Assembly: GCA_034521955.1 (NCBI GenBank)
Contig: JAXHLT010000003.1
Location: forward strand, 434,001 to 498,000
Direction: 5' to 3'
DNA from: M55B127 sp034521955
Lineage (GTDB): Bacteria; Bacillota; Halanaerobiia; Halanaerobiales; M55B127
Length of the DNA stretch: 64,000 bases
Every line of letters begins with the position of its first letter. The first letter of the stretch is position 1. Shown here piece by piece: positions 36,208-44,293 of the stretch. Under the pieces are notes generated by a model, which searched no databases, was not told where the DNA came from, and saw only the letters and a program-made list of their open reading frames with translations. The translations under genes and the position numbers were made by a program.

Positions 36208-37632
36208 TTGATTAAAAGAAAATTAATTAATGACAATATCTTTACAGATAAGCAGTTAGATAAAATACATAATGCTACTGTAGAGATATTAAAAGAAAAC
36301 GGTATTGAAATCCTCTCAGATAAAGCTAGAGACATATTTGCAGAAAATGGTGCAAAAGTTAAAGGCGAACAGGTTTTTATTTCAGAACAAATGGTAGAAA
36401 AAGCTATAAAAACAGCTCCAAAGAACTTTACTATTCATGCCAGAAATCCTGATAACAGTGTTAATATCGGTGGTAAAAACACTGTTTTAGCACCTGGTTA
36501 TGGTGCTCCCTTTGTGATGGATTTTGATATAAACAAGAGAAGAAGAGCAGTATTTGATGACTATATTAACTTTACAAAACTAGCTGGTTACAGTAACTTT
36601 ATGGATGTAGTTGGTGGAGTTTTAGTTGAACCAACCGATATTGAAGATGAAATTAGACATGTAAAGATGCTTAAAGCAGCAGTTAAGTATACAGATAAAT
36701 GTTTGATGGGTAGTGCAATGGGTTCTAAAAAAGCAAAAGAATCAATTGAAATGGCTTCCTTAATATTTGGAGGTATGGACTATGTTGAAAATCATCCTAT
36801 TATGATTACATTAATTAATACAAACTCTCCACTTCAAATTGATAACAGAATGTCTGATGCCCTATTGGTTCATTCTAAACATAATCAACCTATTGTGGTT
36901 GCTTCCTTGAGTATGACAGGTACAACTGCACCAACAACAATAGCTGGTGCTTTAGTACAGCAAAATGCTGAAATATTAACCGGTATTACACTGTCACAGC
37001 TTGTTAATCCTGGTGCACCTGTGATTTTTGGATCTGCTTCAAGTGTAGTAGACTTAAAAACAGGTAATCTAGCAATTGGTAATCCGGAAACTGCCAAGAT
37101 GTTTAATGGTACTGCCCAAATAGCAAGATACTATGGTCTTCCATCAAGAGGTGGAGGAGCATTAACTGATTCATTAAAACCAGATGCTCAAGCAGGATAT
37201 GAATCAATGATGAACTTTATCTCGGCAGTTAAAAGCGGATTTAACTTTATCCTTCATTCTGCAGGTCTTTTAGAAAACTATATGACCATGTCATATGAAA
37301 AGTTTTTAATCGATGATGAGATTGTTGGAATAGTAGATAACTATGAAGCAGGAATAAAGGTTAATGAAGATGAACTTGCCAAAGAAGTTATCATGCATGT
37401 TGGTAGTAGTGGTAACTTTATTGCTGAACAACACACTTATGATCATATGCGTGATCTAAGACAACCTATCTTAAGTTCAAAAGGCAGGTACTTCAGTAAC
37501 GAAAACCAACCTGATACTGCTCAGAGGGCAAATAAGATGTATAAAGAAATAATAGAGAACTATGAAAGTCCTCCATTAGACAGCAAAATTGAAGAAAAGC
37601 TGGATAACTATATTAAAAAAGTAAAAAAATAA
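36208..37632 (+). CDS. non-pyrrolysine MttB-family methyltransferase C
   Basis: This 474-residue MttB-superfamily protein has no internal amber codon. It differs from methyltransferases A and B at the conserved C-terminal turn: GGGALTDSLKPDAQAG here against GxxGCTDS there, so it belongs to another subfamily. It starts at TTG 36208, eight bases after GGAGG, and has no corrinoid protein gene of its own beside it. It presumably uses one of the two upstream corrinoid proteins, or one encoded elsewhere, for a different methylated amine. Confidence 0.88.
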   Translation: MIKRKLINDNIFTDKQLDKIHNATVEILKENGIEILSDKARDIFAENGAKVKGEQVFISEQMVEKAIKTAPKNFTIHARNPDNSVNIGGKNTVLAPGYGAPFVMDFDINKRRRAVFDDYINFTKLAGYSNFMDVVGGVLVEPTDIEDEIRHVKMLKAAVKYTDKCLMGSAMGSKKAKESIEMASLIFGGMDYVENHPIMITLINTNSPLQIDNRMSDALLVHSKHNQPIVVASLSMTGTTAPTTIAGALVQQNAEILTGITLSQLVNPGAPVIFGSASSVVDLKTGNLAIGNPETAKMFNGTAQIARYYGLPSRGGGALTDSLKPDAQAGYESMMNFISAVKSGFNFILHSAGLLENYMTMSYEKFLIDDEIVGIVDNYEAGIKVNEDELAKEVIMHVGSSGNFIAEQHTYDHMRDLRQPILSSKGRYFSNENQPDTAQRANKMYKEIIENYESPPLDSKIEEKLDNYIKKVKK

Positions 37633-37652
37633 TTATTAGGGAGTGATATATT

Positions 37653-39323
37653 TTGAAAAGTGATATTCAGATAGCTCAAGAAGCTACAATGGAACCAATC
37701 GTTGATGTAGCTAAAAGAATTGGATTAAGTGAAGACGACTTAGAAATGTATGGTAAGTATAAGGCAAAGATTAAGTTTGATACCTATCAAAGACTGCAGT
37801 CCAATAAAGACAGTAAGTTAGTCTTAGTAACTGCAATTACACCTACTCCAGCAGGAGAAGGTAAAACAACCACTACAGTAGGTTTAGGACAGGCCTTAAA
37901 CCAGAGGGGTAAAAACGCAATGATAGCGATCAGAGAACCATCCCTAGGACCTACAATGGGTATTAAAGGTGGTGCAGCTGGTGGTGGTTACTCACAAGTA
38001 ATCCCAATGGAAGATATAAACCTACACTTTACAGGTGATATCCATGCCATAGGTATAGCACATAACCTACTCTCAGCAGCAATCGATAACCATATCAAAC
38101 AGGGTAATGAATTAAATATCGATCCAACTCAAATTAACTGGCCTAGAGTAGTAGATATGAACGATAGAGCCCTAAGAGATATTGTAGTAGGTCTAGGAGG
38201 TAGTGGAAACGGAGAACCAAGAGAAGACGGTTTTATCATTACTGTAGCCTCTGAGATTATGGCTATTTTATGTCTAGCCAATAACCTTATGGAACTAAAG
38301 AAAAAGATTGCAGATATAGTAATCGGTTATACAAGAGATGATGAACCGGTAACCTGTGCAGACTTAAATGTACAGGGTGCAATGACAGCCCTACTTAAAG
38401 ATGCCTTAAAACCTAACTTAGTACAAACACTAGAGAACACACCTGCCTTTATCCATGGTGGACCGTTTGCAAACATAGCTCATGGATGTAACAGTGTAAT
38501 GGCAACCAAGATGGCTATGAAGTTATCAGATATAACAGTAACAGAGGCTGGATTTGGTGCAGACTTAGGTGCAGAGAAGTTCTTTAACATTAAGTCCCGT
38601 TATGCCAACTTACACCCAGATGCTACCGTATTAGTAGCTACAATCAGGGCCCTTAAGATGCATGGTGGAGTAGCAAAAGATAACTTAGAAGAAGAGAACT
38701 TAGAGGCCTTAGAAAAAGGTATGGAAAACTTAGAAAAACATGTAGAGAATATAAGGAAGTTTAAAGTACCTCTAGTAGTAGGAATCAATAGATTTCCAAC
38801 CGATACCGAGGCAGAATTAGAGCTAGTAAGAAAAAAATGTGAAGAGTTAGGAATTAGAGTTGCCCTATCAGAAGTATGGGCCGATGGTGGAGAAGGTGGT
38901 CTTGAACTAGCAGATCAGATTATAGATATGCTAGAGAATGAAGAAAGCAACTTTGAATTCCTTTATGATAAAGACCTATCAATCAAAGAGAAGATAGAAA
39001 AGATAGCAGTAGAGATCTATGGAGCAGATGGAGTAGATTACAGCAATACAGCAGAGAAACAGATTGAAACCTTTTCTAAACAGGGTTATGATAAGTTACC
39101 AATCTGTATGGCCAAGACCCAAAACTCTATTTCAGACAAACCGGAGTTAAAGGGTAGACCAAAAGACTTTACAGTATCAGTATCAAAGGTAACCTTATCA
39201 GCAGGAGCAGGCTTTTTAGTACCATCAACAGGACCGGTACTTAAGATGCCTGGACTACCAAAAAGACCTTCAGCTGAAGATATAGATATTGATGAAAATG
39301 GAAAGATATCAGGTCTGTTTTAA
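37653..39323 (+). CDS. fhs: formate--tetrahydrofolate ligase
   Basis: This 556-residue protein is a standard-length formate-THF ligase. It has the P-loop TPAGEGKTTT (Lys71), REPSLGPTMGIKGGAAGGGY, the FTGDIHAI motif and the C-terminal block LSAGAGFLVPSTGPVLKMPGLPKRPSA. It interconverts formate, THF and ATP with formyl-THF. In a methyl-oxidation route it can recover ATP from formyl-THF while releasing formate; in acetogenesis it runs the other way. It starts at TTG 37653, nine bases after GGGAG. FolD, needed to connect methylene-THF and formyl-THF, is not in the window. Confidence 0.97.
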   Translation: MKSDIQIAQEATMEPIVDVAKRIGLSEDDLEMYGKYKAKIKFDTYQRLQSNKDSKLVLVTAITPTPAGEGKTTTTVGLGQALNQRGKNAMIAIREPSLGPTMGIKGGAAGGGYSQVIPMEDINLHFTGDIHAIGIAHNLLSAAIDNHIKQGNELNIDPTQINWPRVVDMNDRALRDIVVGLGGSGNGEPREDGFIITVASEIMAILCLANNLMELKKKIADIVIGYTRDDEPVTCADLNVQGAMTALLKDALKPNLVQTLENTPAFIHGGPFANIAHGCNSVMATKMAMKLSDITVTEAGFGADLGAEKFFNIKSRYANLHPDATVLVATIRALKMHGGVAKDNLEEENLEALEKGMENLEKHVENIRKFKVPLVVGINRFPTDTEAELELVRKKCEELGIRVALSEVWADGGEGGLELADQIIDMLENEESNFEFLYDKDLSIKEKIEKIAVEIYGADGVDYSNTAEKQIETFSKQGYDKLPICMAKTQNSISDKPELKGRPKDFTVSVSKVTLSAGAGFLVPSTGPVLKMPGLPKRPSAEDIDIDENGKISGLF

Positions 39324-39336
39324 ATGCAATAAAGAT

Positions 39337-39385
39337 AAGAGTGACAGAGTAAAAACTAATATTAACTCTCTGTCACTCTTTATTT
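39337..39385 (+). terminator. terminator after fhs
   Basis: A perfect 13-bp stem (39337-39349 with 39368-39380) is followed by a T-rich stretch. It ends the long operon that begins at the first corrinoid gene and closes with fhs. Confidence 0.92.
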
Positions 39386-39499
39386 TTAATTAAATATTCA
39401 AAATCATTTTTATTTTTCCAACTCTTTGATATAATTAGTTCAATACAAAATACTATTTCAATTCAATAAACAATATTATCTTAAAAGGATGATAATTTT

Positions 39500-39916
39500 A
39501 TGATTGATAAAAATCTTATAAACAAAAAATTTAAAAAACTGAATATATATATTAAACAGTTAAGAAAATATAAAAACATTAGTAAAGAAGAGTTAGAAGA
39601 TAATCTTGATAAACTTTGGGCAGTAGAAAGAGGTCTTCAGATCTCTATACAGACCATACTTGATACTGGTATCCATATATTATCTAAAAAAGGGGTATTT
39701 ATAGAAAAGTATAGTGATGTTTTTGAAGAATTAATAAGTGAAGATATTATTCCAAAAGATTTTGGTAATAGAATTAAGTTTATTGCAGATCTAAGAAACA
39801 TTTTAATTTTTGATTATACAAATATTGATATTAAGATGATTGTTAAGGTATTAAACAATAGTTTAGATGATTTTGAAGAATATGTTAGATATATTAATAT
39901 CTATCTGGAAAAATAA
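39500..39916 (+). CDS. HepT-like (DUF86) protein with altered active-site motif
   Basis: This 138-residue all-helical protein has the HepT/YutE pattern, including LWAVERGLQISIQTILDTG at about 43-61 and the late motif LRNILIFDY. HepT toxins have R-x4-H-x-Y at that place; here the His position is Phe (codon TTT), while Arg and Tyr remain. No MntA-type nucleotidyltransferase antitoxin is adjacent on either side. It may therefore be an inactive or repurposed relative. It has its own ribosome site (AAAGGAT) and lies after the fhs terminator, so it is probably a separate unit. Confidence 0.75.
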   Translation: MIDKNLINKKFKKLNIYIKQLRKYKNISKEELEDNLDKLWAVERGLQISIQTILDTGIHILSKKGVFIEKYSDVFEELISEDIIPKDFGNRIKFIADLRNILIFDYTNIDIKMIVKVLNNSLDDFEEYVRYINIYLEK

Positions 39917-39974
39917 GTTTTACATAAATAACAAGGTATTATATTATTAATTTGGTTATTTTTATTTAAACTAA

Positions 39975-40033
39975 AAAAGTGCTCCTAATTGATATGTTTT
40001 ATAAATGAACTTAAGTAAATGAAAGGAGCTTTT
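39975..40033 (+). promoter_or_regulatory. hairpin covering the ribosome site of the folate-type transporter gene
   Basis: GCTCCT (39981-39986) is complementary to AGGAGC (40024-40029), which contains the ribosome site of the next gene. Pairing extends with AAAA (39975-39978) against TTTT (40030-40033) around a two-base bulge. This would hide the ribosome site and give a simple off-switch for translation. I recognised no known THF riboswitch core in the 37-base loop. Confidence 0.4.
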
Positions 40034-40039
40034 ATAACA

Positions 40040-40579
40040 ATGAAAAATTATTCTATAAAAAAAATGGTCTACTCATCTTTTCTAGTAACTTTAGCTATTA
40101 TCTTAACAAGAGTATTAAGTTTTAGAATGGCTATCGGAGGAGTAGAAGGGATTAGAATAGGTTTTGGATCACTTCCAATTATATTTGGAGGTATTATGCT
40201 TGGTCCAGCAGCTGGTGGACTAATTGGTGCATTATCTGATCTAATAGGCTACTTTATAAATCCAATCGGTGCCTATATGCCTCATTTTACATTTACTGCA
40301 TTTTTAACCGGATTTATACCAGGTGTAATAATGTTTTATATTTTTAATAAAAAGATTACTTATCTTACACTTTTTATTGCAATTTTTATCGGACAAATAA
40401 TCTCTTCAGTAATCTTAGTTCCGATCTTTTTAAAGATGTTGTTTGAAGTTCCCTTAAAAGTATCTATGATTCCTAAAATTATTGCTGAACCAATTAATGT
40501 CACACTTTACACCTATTTCATAAAACTATTATCTAAAAAAGACTTAATTAAACTAGATATTATTAATAGTAGCCTATAA
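40040..40579 (+). CDS. folT: ECF transporter S component, folate family (FolT-like)
   Basis: This small membrane protein of about 179 residues has around five or six helices and the S-component pattern of the FolT family: ALIILTRVLSF-like helix 1, GFGSLPIIFGGIMLGPAAGGLIGALSDLIGYF and the PHFTFTAFLTGFIPG motif. Such a protein binds a vitamin and uses shared EcfA/A'/T subunits, which are not in the window. Folate or a folate precursor fits the THF-dependent methyl metabolism next door. ATG 40040 is used because the upstream in-frame ATG at 40019 has no ribosome site of its own. Confidence 0.82.
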   Translation: MKNYSIKKMVYSSFLVTLAIILTRVLSFRMAIGGVEGIRIGFGSLPIIFGGIMLGPAAGGLIGALSDLIGYFINPIGAYMPHFTFTAFLTGFIPGVIMFYIFNKKITYLTLFIAIFIGQIISSVILVPIFLKMLFEVPLKVSMIPKIIAEPINVTLYTYFIKLLSKKDLIKLDIINSSL

Positions 40580-40612
40580 CATTAAATAAACAAATAAGTC
40601 AGGGGGATAAAG

Positions 40613-42406
40613 ATGTCACATACTGTTAAAGTAAGAACAAAAGATAAAGTTGAAAACATTAAATGCAAAGATAATGAAAATTTACTTAAAGTGTTATTAA
40701 AAAACGGTTATGATATCAATGCTTACTGTGGGGGAGAAGGTATCTGTGGAAAATGTAAGGTAAAGTTAAAAGGTGAATTAAATCCACCCAGACAAGCAGA
40801 TCAAAATTTTTTAGAACCAAAAGAGCTTAAAAAAGGATACCGGTTAAGTTGTATGTATAAAATTAAAAATGATATAGAAGTAATCTATGACCAAAAACAG
40901 GATATCACAGTAATGACAGATGGTACTCTGACTGAATTAGATAAAGACATGGATTTATTAAAACATGATATTAAGTTTAAAGATGTAAATATTAATAATC
41001 AAAAAGACTATTTGAAAAGAATCTTTGAAAAAACAGATACTGATAAAATAGAATATGATGAGATTAAAAAGTTAGCTGATATAAACAAAAGAAAAGAATT
41101 TTCTGTTTTTACTCATCAAAGTAAGATAGTTGATATAACTAAAGATACAAAAAAAGATTACTATGGTTTATCTGTTGATATTGGAACAACAACTATTGTT
41201 ATTTATCTGATCAACTTATCTACAGGAGAAGAAGTAGGGGTCAATTCTTTTTATAATCCGCAAAAGAAGTTTGGGGCAGATGTAATTTCAAGAATTAACT
41301 ATACCAATAACAATGAAAATGGTATTAAAGAAATGCAGGATGTTGTAATTGATGCCTTAAATCAGGGAATTAATCAACTAGTAAAACAAACTAAGATAAG
41401 TAATGATGACATCTATAAAATGGCCATAGTCGGTAATACAATAATGCTTCATCTTCTAGCAGGCATTGATGCACTATCAATTGCTAAATCTCCCTATATA
41501 CCAACCTTTACTGATGAAATAAAACTTAAGGCGAAAGATTTAAACCTAAATATCAATAAAAAAGGGTTAATCTTTTTATTACCCTCAATATCCGGCTATG
41601 TAGGAGCAGATATCACCGGAGATATGTTAACAATCAATATTGATAAATTAAAGGGTAATAACTTAATGATTGATATTGGTACAAATGGAGAGATTGTTTT
41701 GAATAAAAAGGATAAAATTGTATCATGTTCTGCAGCAGCAGGACCCGCTTTTGAAGGTGCTAACATCACCTTTGGTTCTGCGGGAGTATCTGGTGCAATA
41801 TCTAAATTTGAAATAAAAAATGAAAAGTTTAATTTTAAAACTATTAATGATCAACCACCGATTGGGATCTGTGGTTCAGGACTTTTAGATATGATAGCAG
41901 AGTTTTTTAAACACGGTTTTATTGAATCTTCAGGTAAGATTACAAACAAAGAGAAGTTAGCTGATTGGAAAAAGAAGTATGTTGGTAAGTATAAAGATCA
42001 AAATGCAATTAAAATAACTAAAAATAAAAGTACTGATCAAACAATTTACTTAACCCAAAAAGATATTAGAGAAGTTCAGCTTGCCAAGGGAGCAATTGCA
42101 GCAGGTATAGAAATCCTATTACAAGAAACAGATTTAAAGGCTGAAAATCTGGATAGAGTATTTATAGCTGGTGGTTTTGGAAACTATATTAATCCTGATA
42201 ATGCCTGTTTTATAAAAATGATTCCGGAATGTTTAAAAGATAAAATTATTCAAATTGGTAATGGAGCAGGAACAGGTGCCAAGATATATCTTTTAAATCA
42301 AAAAGCTAAAAAAAGAGCTTTAGCTATTAAAGAAAAGGTAAAGTATATAGAGCTTTCTGTTAATAAGGAGTTTCAAACCGAATATATTAATTCTATGAAC
42401 TTTTAA
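40613..42406 (+). CDS. RACo-like reductive activator of corrinoid proteins (2Fe-2S ferredoxin + ASKHA domain)
   Basis: This 597-residue protein starts with a plant-type [2Fe-2S] domain (Cys39, Cys45, Cys48, Cys80). A linker and then a large C-terminal ASKHA/DUF4445 domain follow, from about residue 170 (LSVDIGTTTIVIYLI) through IDIGTNGEI, CSAAAGPAFEGA and GSGLLDMIAEF to FIAGGFGNYINP. The architecture is that of RACo and related activators, which use ATP to reduce inactive Co(II) corrinoid to Co(I). It would restore the corrinoid proteins of the island. It lies 33 bases after folT and 17 before the MetH-activation-like gene. Confidence 0.9.
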   Translation: MSHTVKVRTKDKVENIKCKDNENLLKVLLKNGYDINAYCGGEGICGKCKVKLKGELNPPRQADQNFLEPKELKKGYRLSCMYKIKNDIEVIYDQKQDITVMTDGTLTELDKDMDLLKHDIKFKDVNINNQKDYLKRIFEKTDTDKIEYDEIKKLADINKRKEFSVFTHQSKIVDITKDTKKDYYGLSVDIGTTTIVIYLINLSTGEEVGVNSFYNPQKKFGADVISRINYTNNNENGIKEMQDVVIDALNQGINQLVKQTKISNDDIYKMAIVGNTIMLHLLAGIDALSIAKSPYIPTFTDEIKLKAKDLNLNINKKGLIFLLPSISGYVGADITGDMLTINIDKLKGNNLMIDIGTNGEIVLNKKDKIVSCSAAAGPAFEGANITFGSAGVSGAISKFEIKNEKFNFKTINDQPPIGICGSGLLDMIAEFFKHGFIESSGKITNKEKLADWKKKYVGKYKDQNAIKITKNKSTDQTIYLTQKDIREVQLAKGAIAAGIEILLQETDLKAENLDRVFIAGGFGNYINPDNACFIKMIPECLKDKIIQIGNGAGTGAKIYLLNQKAKKRALAIKEKVKYIELSVNKEFQTEYINSMNF

Positions 42407-42423
42407 AAAAGGACTGATAAATT

Positions 42424-43110
42424 ATGGAAAGTATTATAAAGAAAAATATTCCTTTTAATATTGAATTAGATAGTTTTTTAGAGTCTATCAAGTTAGATAA
42501 AGACCATAAGGCAGTTGATAAGATTAAAGAATATATAAATGAGGCTAATCAGATTGGAAATCCTAAAGCAATGTACAGACAGGTGTTTATTGATGAAATA
42601 AAAGATAATAAAGTAAAGATAGATGATCAAGAGTTCGATAGCAAGATAATGAGTGTAAACTTAAAAGATGTTCATAAAGTAATCCTATATATTGTAACCT
42701 GTGGAGAAGAATTAAATGACTGGGCAAAAGAAAATGAAGGTGATATGTTAGAGAACTACTGGTTATCTATGATCCAGGAAGAGGCATTGAAAAAAGCCTT
42801 AGAATATGTTTTAAAGGAAATAGATAATAAGTACTTACCTGGTTTATCTTCAAAAATGAATCCAGGGTCTTTGGTTGACTGGTCAATAACAGAACAAAAA
42901 AAGCTTTTTAAGCTAATGGGAAATCCTAAAAAAGAAATTGGGGTTAAGTTAACTGAAAGTTCTTTAATGCTGCCTCAAAAATCAGTTTCTGGACTAGTTT
43001 ATCCTACAGAAACGGCATTTGAAAACTGTCAGGTTTGTCCTAGAAAGAACTGCCCTACTAGAAGTGCGCCCTATGATCAAAGTTTATTTGAAGGAAAATA
43101 TGATGGTTAA
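42424..43110 (+). CDS. protein like the vitamin B12-dependent methionine synthase activation domain
   Basis: This 228-residue protein resembles the free-standing MetH activation-domain proteins found beside corrinoid activators. The mid-part has YIVTCGEELNDWAKENEG and NPGSLVDWSITEQKKLF. The C-terminus carries a cysteine motif, CQVCPRKNCPTRSAPY. In MetH the domain helps reductive reactivation of cobalamin; here it probably works with the RACo-like protein just upstream. No methionine synthase catalytic domain is present. Confidence 0.8.
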   Translation: MESIIKKNIPFNIELDSFLESIKLDKDHKAVDKIKEYINEANQIGNPKAMYRQVFIDEIKDNKVKIDDQEFDSKIMSVNLKDVHKVILYIVTCGEELNDWAKENEGDMLENYWLSMIQEEALKKALEYVLKEIDNKYLPGLSSKMNPGSLVDWSITEQKKLFKLMGNPKKEIGVKLTESSLMLPQKSVSGLVYPTETAFENCQVCPRKNCPTRSAPYDQSLFEGKYDG

Positions 43111-43122
43111 AAATAATTAAAT

Positions 43123-43150
43123 TTGTATTAACAATAATAATCTAATACAA
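43123..43150. repeat. inverted repeat upstream of the DUF3343 gene
   Basis: TTGTATTA (43123-43130) and TAATACAA (43143-43150) are perfect inverted copies 12 bases apart. They lie in the 93-base gap before the DUF3343 gene. It could be a regulator site or a weak hairpin. All but two of the pairs are A-T, so chance is possible. Confidence 0.3.
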
Positions 43151-43203
43151 TGTATTTAGTAATTTAACTTAATAATATATTTCTCTTAGAGGTGAAACCA
43201 ATA

Positions 43204-43470
43204 ATGAATGATAATAGATATTTAATAACATTCAAAATAACAGCTATGGCATTTAAGTTTGAAAACTACTGTAAAAAAGAAGGTATAGATACTAAGATGG
43301 TACCTGTACCTTCTAAGTTAAGTGATTCCTGTGGTTATGCCTGTAGAATATTTAAAAATCAATTAAAAGAAGTAAGAAAGTTATGTAAAGATAAAAATAT
43401 AAAGTATGGTGAGATCTATAAGATAACAGAGGATAATATTCCAAAAAAACTTAAAGAACAGGAAGAATAG
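43204..43470 (+). CDS. DUF3343 protein (putative Se/S carrier-like)
   Basis: This protein of about 88 residues matches DUF3343 small proteins: a ferredoxin-like fold with YLITFKITAMAFKFENYCK at the start, the MVPVPSKLSDSCGYACRI motif with two cysteines in the middle, and a charged helix after it. Relatives are described as putative selenium or sulfur carriers and often sit beside YedF or EF2568-type aminotransferases. ATG 43204 is chosen; the upstream GTG lies within the GAGGTG ribosome site. The gene is followed by a small 53-codon gene. Confidence 0.78.
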   Translation: MNDNRYLITFKITAMAFKFENYCKKEGIDTKMVPVPSKLSDSCGYACRIFKNQLKEVRKLCKDKNIKYGEIYKITEDNIPKKLKEQEE

Positions 43471-43494
43471 ATATTTAATATTGGAGGTAATACT

Positions 43495-43656
43495 ATGGCT
43501 ATATCTTCTATATATAGTAAAATTGTAATCGAATCAGATCAAGCAATGGATATATTAATAAATGTATTAGAAAATAAAAATACAAGTAATCATCACCGAA
43601 AAATAAACATACAAAACGAATTAAAAAGAGGTAAAGACATATTAAAGAAAATGTAA
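43495..43656 (+). CDS. small hypothetical protein, 53 residues
   Basis: An ATG at 43495 opens 53 codons to TAA 43654-43656 and is preceded at good spacing by a strong GGAGGT ribosome site (43483-43488). The product begins MAISSIYSKIVIESDQAMDI and ends in a Lys-rich stretch. It looks helical and charged with no cysteine, signal peptide or membrane segment. It follows the DUF3343 gene by 24 bases and is followed by a terminator, so it is likely the second gene of that unit. I do not recognise a family. Confidence 0.6.
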   Translation: MAISSIYSKIVIESDQAMDILINVLENKNTSNHHRKINIQNELKRGKDILKKM

Positions 43657-43683
43657 CCTTATTGTCTTTAAAATTTCTTATGG

Positions 43684-43736
43684 AAATGGTCTTAAAATAT
43701 CCTAATTAAAAGATATTTTAGAACATTTCTTTTTTA
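43684..43736 (+). terminator. terminator after the DUF3343/small-protein unit
   Basis: A long imperfect stem pairs 43684-43701 with 43712-43728, with a perfect inner 9 bp (TAAAATATC/GATATTTTA). It is followed by a T-run at 43729-43735. It is AT-rich but long, and well placed after the small gene. Confidence 0.75.
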
Positions 43737-43913
43737 TTAGTACTTATAGCTAAAATAAGAAATATTAAAAATGTTTTTAAAAGTAGTTTATCTGTTTCTT
43801 TACAATGAAAACTTTTAAATATAATTATCTCTTCAAAATCTATTTCTTAAATTGTTAAAATTTTCTTTATTGTAAAAATAGTTGTTAATCCTTCCAAAGT
43901 TAAAGTTCCTTTC

Positions 43914-43942
43914 TTGTTTTAACCCTATATATCTGTTATAAT
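43914..43942 (+). promoter_or_regulatory. sigma-A type promoter with extended -10
   Basis: TTGTTT (43914-43919) and TATAAT (43937-43942) are 17 bases apart, and a TG at 43934-43935 gives an extended -10. It lies about 50 bases before the acylphosphatase start and probably drives that gene and the nicotinamidase gene. Confidence 0.7.
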
Positions 43943-43994
43943 TAATCAAAATAGTAAGGATATAAAATATACATCTGTGGAGGTGTAATAACTC

Positions 43995-44276
43995 ATGGAT
44001 GATAAAGTAAGGAAACATATATTTATATCTGGTCGGGTACAAGGTGTTGGTTTTAGAGCTTTCACAAGAAAAAATGCCCAACAGCTCGGGGTTAACGGTT
44101 GGGTTAAAAATATATATGATGGTCGTGTTGAAGCAGTTCTTGAAGGAGATAACAGTACTGTAAAACAACTAGAATCAAAGTTAAAAAAAGGACCTCGCTT
44201 TGCAAATATAGATAACATTGAAGTTCAAAATGAAACCTATGAAGGAGATTTTAGTTCTTTTTCAATTAAATATTAA
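43995..44276 (+). CDS. acyP: acylphosphatase
   Basis: This 93-residue protein has the complete acylphosphatase signature: SGRVQGVGFRAFTRKNA with catalytic Arg21, and GVNGWVKNIYDGRVEAV with catalytic Asn39. It hydrolyses acyl phosphates such as acetyl phosphate or carbamoyl phosphate in the cytoplasm. Length and motifs are typical. It has a GGAGGTG ribosome site and its own promoter, and is followed by the nicotinamidase gene after 17 bases. Confidence 0.95.
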   Translation: MDDKVRKHIFISGRVQGVGFRAFTRKNAQQLGVNGWVKNIYDGRVEAVLEGDNSTVKQLESKLKKGPRFANIDNIEVQNETYEGDFSSFSIKY

Positions 44277-44293
44277 ATGGGAGGTACTAATTT

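Larger units (their letters stand above)
43657..43994. other. 338-base gap: terminator and promoter, no gene
   Basis: The left part holds the terminator at 43684-43736, the middle is plain AT-rich sequence, and the right part holds the promoter of the acylphosphatase gene at 43914-43942. No frame with a ribosome site was seen on either strand. Confidence 0.6.

Noticed and set aside
18960..37632. Pyrrolysine-containing MttB
   Set aside because: All three MttB-family genes are open over 474-492 codons with no in-frame TAG, and TAG serves as an ordinary stop in several nearby genes.
39917..40039. THF riboswitch upstream of the folate-type S component
   Set aside because: The conserved THF riboswitch core was not found; only a simple hairpin over the ribosome site is visible.
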